Positions 57,935-64,000 of a stretch of DNA of 64,000 bases are shown one piece after another. Source of the stretch: Fictibacillus arsenicus (GTDB lineage Bacteria; Bacillota; Bacilli; Bacillales; Fictibacillaceae); NCBI RefSeq assembly GCF_001999465.1, contig NZ_MQMF01000002.1, positions 868,001 through 932,000 of the forward strand. Reading direction: 5' to 3'. The first letter of the stretch is position 1; each line of letters opens with the position of its first letter. The notes under the pieces are model-generated. The model did not search any database and was not told where the DNA came from. It saw nothing but the letters and a program-made list of their open reading frames with translations. Made by a program: the position numbers and the translations under genes.

Positions 57935-59605
57935 TTAAACCGTCAGCAGATCCAATTCTTTAGCTACAAATTCCATTAATTCCGCTATCGTTGTTGATGA
58001 AAAGTCAAATTTGACTCCAGCTGCCTCATATACTTCAGGCAAGGATTTGGAGCTTCCCAGCTTCAGTGCCTCTATATACTTCTCAATTGTTTCTTCTGGA
58101 TTATCTTTGTATTGTTTATACAATTGAAGTGCTCCCAGCTGAGCAATTGCATATTCGATAAAGTAAAATGGAACCTCAAAAATATGAAGGATTTTCAGCC
58201 AGTTCTTCTCTTTCCAATCCTCATACCCTTCCCATTGAACAATGGTAGCATCGTATCGTTCCTTAATCTCGCCAAACTTTTTGTTTCGTTCTTTCCAAGA
58301 ATGATTTGGATTTTTATATAGCCAATGCTGAAATTGATCAACGACCATGATATACGGAAGAAGCATAACCGCTGATTTTAAATGCTCCTTTTTAGCACGC
58401 TTAAACTCTTCTCCCGTTTTATAAAATTCATTCCAGCGATCCGCTGTTATCAGCTCCATACTCATACTGGCAAGTTCAGCTGACTCCATCGGTATTTGCT
58501 TGTTTGCATAAACTTCTTGATCTCTTTTTAGCATGTCATGTATACCATGACCCATTTCATGCATGAATACGATCAAATCATTGTCTGTATTTGAAATGTT
58601 CATAAAAATAAAAGAAAGTCCTGTTTCCGGCAAAGATTCACAAAAACCGCCTTGTGTTTTACCCTTTCTGCTCGTTAAATCCAGAAGCCCCTTGTCATTC
58701 ATCTCATGAACAAGCGAACCAAAAGAAGGGTGCAGTTCACTTAAGACTTTAGCAGATTTACTTATCAATTCTTCTGCGGAATCTACGGGTTTCAAAGGTT
58801 TTTTCCCTGCAGAAACACCTGTAACATCCCAAGGTCTATACACCTCAACATCTAGTTCTTTCTTATGCTCCTTTTCCAATTGCAAAGTAAGGGGCAAAAC
58901 ATGTTCACGGATAGATTCAGCGAGCTGATGGCAATTCTCAGGTGTGTAATCAAATCGGTTATACTTCTTAAACATATAATCTGTAAAGCTCGGAAGTCCA
59001 GCGTTCTCTGCCTTTTTTACTCGAAGCTGGATCAGTTCATCCAAAATCTTCTGTACCTTTTCTTCTTCCTTTAAAATTGGTGTATAGATCGCTTCCCAAG
59101 CTTTTTGCCTCGTATTCCGATCAGGATCACTTGCGTGTGCGTAAAGTTCGCTTAACGTTACTTCTTCACCTTCCCAGTTTGAGGTCAAGCTTCCGGCAAT
59201 TTCGAAATACTGATTGACTAGCGCATCTTCCTGCTTTTCAATCTCAAGGTTTGCTTCCTGAAAAAGGGCAAACTGCACGCGTAGCTTCTTTTTAAATTCA
59301 CCATATTCACTGTCTGGAAGATCGCTTAAGAAAGGTGATTCCAACAGCTTCTCATCTAGTAAGGATTGATACTTTTTGTAAAGCGGCTTTATATGCTGCT
59401 GATCGAATTCATACTTCCTTTTGTTCTCCTCATCATCACTCTGACATTGAAAGGCGATGTAATGCTTCATCATTTTTTCTTCAACTTGTTCGTAGAGTCT
59501 TTTTTGATCCGATAAAAAAGTATTTAAATCTTCAGCAGAACCGATCTGCATGTTTAAAAGACTATCAAGCTCTGCCCTTAACCTTTCTACATTTAACTCG
59601 TTCAA
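57935..59605 (-). CDS. M3-family oligoendopeptidase (PepF-like)
   Basis: A 556-residue zinc metallopeptidase. The zinc motif is FMHEMGHGIHDM, with a distal Glu in ESAELASMSMELI. The C-terminal FFYIEYAIAQLGALQLYKQYKDN-like segment (here VPFYFIEYAIAQLGALQLYK) is diagnostic of the M3 oligoendopeptidase group. It cleaves short peptides in the cytosol. The start is a TTG at 59605, seven bases after GGGAGG; the longer frame begins within that ribosome site. Confidence 0.9.
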   Translation of the reverse strand: MNELNVERLRAELDSLLNMQIGSAEDLNTFLSDQKRLYEQVEEKMMKHYIAFQCQSDDEENKRKYEFDQQHIKPLYKKYQSLLDEKLLESPFLSDLPDSEYGEFKKKLRVQFALFQEANLEIEKQEDALVNQYFEIAGSLTSNWEGEEVTLSELYAHASDPDRNTRQKAWEAIYTPILKEEEKVQKILDELIQLRVKKAENAGLPSFTDYMFKKYNRFDYTPENCHQLAESIREHVLPLTLQLEKEHKKELDVEVYRPWDVTGVSAGKKPLKPVDSAEELISKSAKVLSELHPSFGSLVHEMNDKGLLDLTSRKGKTQGGFCESLPETGLSFIFMNISNTDNDLIVFMHEMGHGIHDMLKRDQEVYANKQIPMESAELASMSMELITADRWNEFYKTGEEFKRAKKEHLKSAVMLLPYIMVVDQFQHWLYKNPNHSWKERNKKFGEIKERYDATIVQWEGYEDWKEKNWLKILHIFEVPFYFIEYAIAQLGALQLYKQYKDNPEETIEKYIEALKLGSSKSLPEVYEAAGVKFDFSSTTIAELMEFVAKELDLLTV

Positions 59606-59680
59606 CGTAATCCCTCCCAAGTCATTCTATCTATCACTTTATCACAGAGCAGGTAAAATATGTAATCATGAAATCTAAAG

Positions 59681-59727
59681 AAAAGCTAACTCTTTAGCAT
59701 TATTCCTGCCTTTATGAGTTAGCTTTT
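59681..59727 (-). terminator. Terminator of the seven-gene minus-strand operon
   Basis: AAAAGCTAACTC pairs with GAGTTAGCTTTT (12 bp) around a 23-nt loop, six bases beyond the stop at 59733. Confidence 0.8.
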
Positions 59728-59732
59728 AATCG

Positions 59733-60062
59733 TTAATCCAAATACCATGATAAGATCCCGTATTCTATTAAGGTTATTTCATATTGAAAATCAATTTTCT
59801 TATCGTTCTTGAAATCTTCAAACTCCTGCACAATGTAACTTCCATCCATGTTATAAATCATATACAAGTCTTTATCAGCTACTGTAAAAGCGGGTATTTC
59901 TTCAGGAGAAATCGCAAGTTTTACGGTATGTTTATCATCTTTATTAACGATGTTTAAAACAGCTTTTGGAATAGAGCTACCTTTTTTCTCATTATCACTG
60001 CATGAGCGAATTACAAAAATAACCACAATGATTGTTATGATCACATAAATGAGTTTTCTCAC
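59733..60062 (-). CDS. Membrane-anchored small protein
   Basis: A 109-residue protein starting at GTG, three bases after the stop of the 5'-nucleotidase gene, so translation is probably coupled. A hydrophobic anchor (KLIYVIITIIVVIFVI) is followed by RSCSDNEKK and a ~75-residue polar domain with beta pattern. The Cys after the anchor is not in a good lipobox. Last gene of the operon. Not recognised. Confidence 0.6.
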   Translation of the reverse strand: MRKLIYVIITIIVVIFVIRSCSDNEKKGSSIPKAVLNIVNKDDKHTVKLAISPEEIPAFTVADKDLYMIYNMDGSYIVQEFEDFKNDKKIDFQYEITLIEYGILSWYLD

Positions 60063-60065
60063 TCA

Positions 60066-61472
60066 TTACACCGTTGTTTTTGCTGATGCATATTGTTTCT
60101 TCATATAATCTATAAGTACGTCTTTTATCATGATATCTTTCCCGAGTTCGATCAGTTTGTTTCCAATAACACTCGGATAACCACAGACCTCTTCATACAG
60201 AAGTGGCGTCCCCGTCCCGATTTTATACGTTTTTGTAAAATCGATCACATCTCCGTTCACACGTATGTCCGAAACACCTTCCGCCTCCACGGTCCAGCTT
60301 ATTCCTGTAAACTGAAGCTTTCCAATTGGAATCCCATGCGGCCGAAAACCGCCTCCGTAAACGCGTTTGTTCGTCACATCCTCGATATAAGTTTCTTTGT
60401 TGAGACCCTCAATCTGTTTCCCAGTCAGCTCCATGATGATTGGCGTATGCATGCTTTTACAGACGTCCAACACACTTCTCTTCGTTATCTTTCCGCGGCT
60501 TAGGCCCTCAGTAAATCCTCCGCCGTACATGATTCCGATCTCTGTTCCCCAATATTCTTTTAAACTATCAGCTGTCATCCTAACAAGCTGTTCATGTGAA
60601 ATGTCACACGCTGATTCTGAAAGAACTTCCGATAAGAACTGTTCTGCTTGCAGTCTCCCATTCTTCAGCACTTCTTCTAATTCAGCATCCTGTTCATCTT
60701 CCAAACTCATTTCTGTTAATCTGCCATCATGTCCGGTTACTTTTTTAGTATCAAGATCCACCGTGATCGTTAATTCTCCAACATACTGACCGTAACACCC
60801 TGCTTGTACGATGATTACATCAGAAATCGCCTCTGGCACTGGTAAGACATTATGCGTGTGGGCACCGACAATTACATCTACTAATCCAGATAGTTCGTTA
60901 GCTAGTTTTCGGTCAGCTTCGAGTCCTAAATGAGAAAGAAACACAATCAGGTGTGCTCCTTCATTTCTAAGATGGGCCACTTCATTTTTTATTTCTGTTA
61001 GTGTGTCGCGGTTTTTAAATCCATGCTTTACTTCATAAAGATCTTCAAAAAGATCAGTCGCACCAAACAAGCCGATTTTTAAATGTAGACCAGCTTCCAG
61101 TATCAATGACTTTTTTGTGCCGCCAATTTGTGAACCATCTGCTTCTTCAAGGTTAAGCAGCAGCCATGGCACTTTTGAATCGAGGCTTAATTGCCGGATC
61201 TTTTCTTTTGGCAGACGAAGAAGCTCGTTATTGCCAACCGACATCGCGTCATAGCCCGCAGCTGATATCATATCGAGATGGATGTACCCATTTGTTGCAA
61301 GACACTCATTCATGCTCATGTCCATATGATCACCGCCGTCCACGACGATGACGTTTTGATTTTGACTCAATAGTTCGTGCTTTCTTTTCTTAATAAAAGC
61401 GGATTGTCTTGAAGCTAGGTCATAATGTCCGTGCAAATCATTGGTGTGAAGAATCGTCACTATTTCTTTCAT
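60066..61472 (-). CDS. 5'-nucleotidase/metallophosphatase (YunD-like)
   Basis: A 468-residue two-domain enzyme. The metallophosphoesterase domain has ILHTNDLHGHYD, VDGGDHMDMS, SVGNNELLR, FLSHLGLEAD and VGAHTHNVLP. The C-terminal 5'-nucleotidase domain (about residues 270-450) has LVRMTADSLKEYWG and GGGFTEGLSRGKIT. There is no signal peptide, so it acts in the cytosol like B. subtilis YunD rather than like secreted UshA. GGGGG precedes the ATG. Confidence 0.9.
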   Translation of the reverse strand: MKEIVTILHTNDLHGHYDLASRQSAFIKKRKHELLSQNQNVIVVDGGDHMDMSMNECLATNGYIHLDMISAAGYDAMSVGNNELLRLPKEKIRQLSLDSKVPWLLLNLEEADGSQIGGTKKSLILEAGLHLKIGLFGATDLFEDLYEVKHGFKNRDTLTEIKNEVAHLRNEGAHLIVFLSHLGLEADRKLANELSGLVDVIVGAHTHNVLPVPEAISDVIIVQAGCYGQYVGELTITVDLDTKKVTGHDGRLTEMSLEDEQDAELEEVLKNGRLQAEQFLSEVLSESACDISHEQLVRMTADSLKEYWGTEIGIMYGGGFTEGLSRGKITKRSVLDVCKSMHTPIIMELTGKQIEGLNKETYIEDVTNKRVYGGGFRPHGIPIGKLQFTGISWTVEAEGVSDIRVNGDVIDFTKTYKIGTGTPLLYEEVCGYPSVIGNKLIELGKDIMIKDVLIDYMKKQYASAKTTV

Positions 61473-61490
61473 AAAACAACCCCCGTTTTG

Positions 61491-61883
61491 TTAACAGTTA
61501 CAAACCATGACAATATTTCCATCCGGATCTTCTACATTGAACCAAGCAACTTCCCCATGCCACTCGATCTCACGGATGATCTTGATATTTTTTTCTTTGA
61601 TGTCGGCGTAAGCTGCATCAATGTCTGGTGCAAACAAATTAAACATCGGCCCTGACCCCGGTGTGCGATGGAAAGACGGATCGAACGTATGATCATCAAG
61701 AGATAGCCCTGTTTGGCCAGTTACAGGAATGTTATGTACAGGCGACTCAACTTTATCCAATTCAATCGTGATCCCGAGCAGTTTCGCATACCACTCTACT
61801 GACTTTTTCAGATCAGAAACGTGAACAAAAACATTATTAATATGACTTTGAATCGGAGCAATACTTGTTACTTTTTCATTCAT
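61491..61883 (-). CDS. VOC family protein
   Basis: A 130-residue VOC protein: NNVFVHVSDLKKSVEWYAKLLGI at the start, NLFAPDIDAAYADIKEKNIKIIREIE in the middle, and WFNVEDPDGNIVMVCNC at the end. AGGAGGCGTTCG precedes the ATG. It lies between a GNAT gene and the nucleotidase gene in one operon. Ligand unknown. Confidence 0.8.
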   Translation of the reverse strand: MNEKVTSIAPIQSHINNVFVHVSDLKKSVEWYAKLLGITIELDKVESPVHNIPVTGQTGLSLDDHTFDPSFHRTPGSGPMFNLFAPDIDAAYADIKEKNIKIIREIEWHGEVAWFNVEDPDGNIVMVCNC

Positions 61884-61906
61884 AACGAACGCCTCCTAAA
61901 ATTGTG

Positions 61907-62305
61907 TTATTCCTCATACGTTTTCCGAAAACCATAAAAAGGCCTGAAATTCTGAGATTCATAGAAAGAATGCGATGTACTGGAGGCCAGCATTTCCATT
62001 CTTGTCCGCGGATACAGATTATGCACATGCTTTAGCAGCTTTCCGCCTAGTCCCTTACCTCTAAACTCTTGTGCAATCAGCATTTCGCAAACATATATTG
62101 TTACATTCATATCGGTCAGACACCGAATATATCCTGCAATTTTCTCGTTGGGTCCGATCACAACATACGCTGCATTTGAGTTTTTCCAAGCATTAAAAGT
62201 TTCTTCATATCGCTCAACAAGCTGATTCCAGCCTTCTTTTTTGTTCAGTTCCTGAATTTCAGAAAAGTATTTTTCAGAAAAAGGAACAATCTTTTGCTCT
62301 TCCAC
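61907..62305 (-). CDS. GNAT family N-acetyltransferase
   Basis: A 132-residue GNAT protein. The acetyl-CoA loop is IAQEFRGKGLGGKLLKHV and the end is TSHSFYESQNFRP. The GTG at 62305 follows AAGGAG by nine bases and avoids overlap with the upstream gene, so it is preferred to the longer frame from 62380. Confidence 0.8.
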   Translation of the reverse strand: MEEQKIVPFSEKYFSEIQELNKKEGWNQLVERYEETFNAWKNSNAAYVVIGPNEKIAGYIRCLTDMNVTIYVCEMLIAQEFRGKGLGGKLLKHVHNLYPRTRMEMLASSTSHSFYESQNFRPFYGFRKTYEE

Positions 62306-62318
62306 TAGTTTGATCTCC

Positions 62319-63071
62319 TTATAAAAGTGCTTTAATGTTCTGAACCCCTTTTTCAACTTCCAAAAGCGGATTTTCTTCAAAATATTCCTGTTCGATCACG
62401 CAATAATTTATCTTTTCTTCATCTGCCAGCTTTAGAAATCCTTTCATGTCCAAAATACCTGATCCCGCGACCGTGCTTACTTTCTTATCGTCTTTTGTTG
62501 CCATATCTTTTAAATGAAGAGAAACACAGCGGTATTTATATTTCTTTAATAGTTCTTCCGGTTCAAACCCAGCGTACTTTGCCCAGTATGTATCAAGCTC
62601 CATTTTTACAAGTTCTGGATCGGTTTCTTGAAAAACAACATCAAACGGAATTCTACCTTCTAACTTATAAAACTCGAAATCATGATTATGATAAGCCACT
62701 CGAATTCCGTATTCTTTGCTTCTAAACGCTGCTTCGTTCAATGTTTCAGCAACCCGCTTATAGTCATCGATCGACTGCCTCTGCTCTTCCGTTAAATACG
62801 GCATGATCATCAAGTCGTTCCCGAGCACTATCTGTTCATCCATATGTATTTTTAATGCTTCACCTGAAAAACGGTCTAAAGGAATATGTGCACCCGCAAC
62901 CGTAAGTCCGGTTGAGTCGAGCACTTTCTTCACTTCTTTCGCTGATATTCCGAAAAGCCCTGCAAACTGTACACTGTCATAGCCCATGTCACTAACTTTT
63001 CCCAATGTTCCTAGCAGATCTTTTTCAGCCTCTGATTGTATGGAGTATAGCTGCAATCCGATTTTACGCAT
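62319..63071 (-). CDS. Sugar phosphate isomerase/epimerase-type TIM-barrel protein
   Basis: A 250-residue AP-endonuclease-2-like TIM barrel: LQLYSIQSEAEKDLLGTLGKVSDMGYDSVQFAG at the start, AYHNHDFEF with metal-ligand His, MELDTYWAKYAG with metal-ligand Glu and Asp, SLHLKDMA and CVIEQEYFEE. The ATG at 63071 follows AAGGAG. Enzymes of this type isomerise keto sugars or inosose. The surrounding genes do not identify the sugar. Confidence 0.85.
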   Translation of the reverse strand: MRKIGLQLYSIQSEAEKDLLGTLGKVSDMGYDSVQFAGLFGISAKEVKKVLDSTGLTVAGAHIPLDRFSGEALKIHMDEQIVLGNDLMIMPYLTEEQRQSIDDYKRVAETLNEAAFRSKEYGIRVAYHNHDFEFYKLEGRIPFDVVFQETDPELVKMELDTYWAKYAGFEPEELLKKYKYRCVSLHLKDMATKDDKKVSTVAGSGILDMKGFLKLADEEKINYCVIEQEYFEENPLLEVEKGVQNIKALL

Positions 63072-63096
63072 GTTTATCCTCTCCTTATTCATTCGG

Positions 63097-63555
63097 TTAT
63101 AAAATTTTGTTCATCGACACAGATGCCTGCTTAAATCCTAGCTTTCTATAAAGCTTTATCGCATTTTCGTTGCTACCGAAAACATGCAATCCTAGTGATG
63201 CCGCACGAAGTTTTTTAGCTTCTTCTTCAAAAAACCGGAGAGCTTCACCGGCAATTCCCTGTTTTCTAGACGCTTCGAGGATATAGATATGGTAGAGAAA
63301 AGCTTTTTTCTCTTCATTGTTTACATGAAACCAAAGATAGCCCGCTAAACTTTCTTCACTCTTTATATGATAAAGATATTGTCCCTCTGTGTTCTCTTGA
63401 TCTGGCAGCAAACTTTCAATCTGCTTTTCTGCTTTCTCGTTTGCTTCCTCTATCGACATCAGGTAATGCTCAGCCGTATCTCTTGCGTAATCAGGAATCA
63501 TAAACTCTATGTAGCTTTTAAACTCTTTATTGTTCATTTTTTCAAAAGTGATCAA
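63097..63555 (-). CDS. GNAT family N-acetyltransferase
   Basis: A 152-residue GNAT protein. The acetyl-CoA loop is ILEASRKQGIAGEALRFFEEEAKKL, with Gln-x-Gly-x-Ala spacing, and the end is SNENAIKLYRKLGFKQASVSMNK. The start is a TTG at 63555 about 12 nt after AAGGAG; the ATG six codons further in is an alternative. Sits in the right-edge operon. Confidence 0.8.
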   Translation of the reverse strand: MITFEKMNNKEFKSYIEFMIPDYARDTAEHYLMSIEEANEKAEKQIESLLPDQENTEGQYLYHIKSEESLAGYLWFHVNNEEKKAFLYHIYILEASRKQGIAGEALRFFEEEAKKLRAASLGLHVFGSNENAIKLYRKLGFKQASVSMNKIL

Positions 63556-63571
63556 CGTTTTTCAGCTCTCC

Positions 63572-64000
63572 TTATTTCATTAGATACTCAATGATTTCTG
63601 GCATTCGTTCACGCCAAGCTGATTCATGATGCTTTCCGCCCTCTGCTATTTCAAATCGTATTTCAATACCCTTTTCCTTGAGCTTCTCGTATACTTTTTC
63701 TGAAGAATGGATGTAATGTCCTGCATCTACTTTTGATGTATCTTCATCTGTTCCGATGTCCATATAAAACTTTTCTACCGCACTCAAGTCACTTTCCTCT
63801 ATGAATCTTTCAATTTCCTGCTGGTTGAACCAAAACGCAGATGATAAGCTCGCTATTCTGCTGAAAATGTGCGGATAACGGCATGCGGCATAGGTGGAAA
63901 TCAGCCCGCCCATTGAACTTCCCGCCATTAAAGTATCATCAGGCTTCGTTCGGTACTTGTCATCAATGACCGGCTTTAACGTATAAAGCAAAACTTCAAG
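63572..64000 (-). CDS. Esterase-family alpha/beta hydrolase (5' partial)
   Basis: The frame stays open to the right window edge, so the N-terminus is missing. The visible ~142 residues contain the nucleophile elbow AGSSMGGLIS, ASLSSAFWFNQQEI, an Asp region (MDIGTDEDTSK) and the catalytic His in EGGKHHESAW. The pattern matches Ferri-bacillibactin/enterochelin-type esterases (BesA/YbbA, IroE). First visible gene of a minus-strand operon with 3-25 nt gaps down to 59733. Siderophore hydrolysis is possible but unproven. Confidence 0.78.
   Translation of the reverse strand, partial: LEVLLYTLKPVIDDKYRTKPDDTLMAGSSMGGLISTYAACRYPHIFSRIASLSSAFWFNQQEIERFIEESDLSAVEKFYMDIGTDEDTSKVDAGHYIHSSEKVYEKLKEKGIEIRFEIAEGGKHHESAWRERMPEIIEYLMK

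Overview
The window looks like chromosome from a low-GC, endospore-forming Gram-positive of the Bacillaceae. Supporting signs are strong AGGAGG-type ribosome sites, frequent TTG and GTG starts, sigma-A promoters with TTGACA/TATAAT boxes, a cre-like CcpA box, a soluble multi-PAS kinase of the sporulation-kinase type, HelD, a YunD-like protein and many short GNAT, DinB and VOC genes. A Fictibacillus-like host is a guess. I saw no rRNA, tRNA, CRISPR array, IS transposase or prophage.

Layout. 1-9.0 kb: a heterodimeric ABC exporter (first half cut by the window edge), a HAD phosphatase, small stress and membrane proteins, a UPF0597/cysteine-desulfidase-like enzyme and a phosphotransferase/VOC/membrane-protein operon. 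9.4-21.4 kb: a sugar-utilisation island. 21.6-38.6 kb: accessory enzymes (DinB, VOC, GNAT), flavohaemoprotein Hmp, HelD, and an adaA-alkA-ogt alkylation-repair operon. 38.9-51.8 kb: MFS transporter, topoisomerase III, Tat-exported PhoD, PAS histidine kinase, CNNM/CorC transporter, UppP. 51.9-64 kb: DHA2 drug exporter, OsmC, VanZ-like and glutamine-amidotransferase-type proteins, M3 oligopeptidase, and a seven-gene minus-strand operon that runs off the right edge.

The most coherent system is the 9.4-21.4 kb island, which I read as a complete beta-1,2-glucan (sophoro-oligosaccharide) pathway. A secreted GH144-type endo-glucanase (19985-21337) would cut the polymer. A lipoprotein binding protein and two permeases (16593-19677) would import the fragments. 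A cytosolic 1112-residue GH94 phosphorylase and a GH3 beta-glucosidase (10398-15920) would break them down. A LacI regulator (9378-10343) closes the operon. Three copies of one operator core (GAAACGTTTC) sit at the three transcription units, and a cre-like box overlaps the importer promoter. No ATPase is encoded, so a shared MsmX-type ATPase is expected. The gene set resembles what I recall of the Listeria innocua lin1839-lin1843 locus, with a secreted endo-enzyme added.

Two kinds of non-coding repeat stand out. Four copies of a 150-300 bp element with inverted ends (MITE-like) all point the same way; three sit just upstream of minus-strand genes, one of them between the glucan operon's promoter and its first gene. 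Separately, four degenerate arrays with a 20-21 nt period (three sequence families) all lie in long intergenic gaps between convergent genes. Two arrays 23 kb apart share an almost identical leader.
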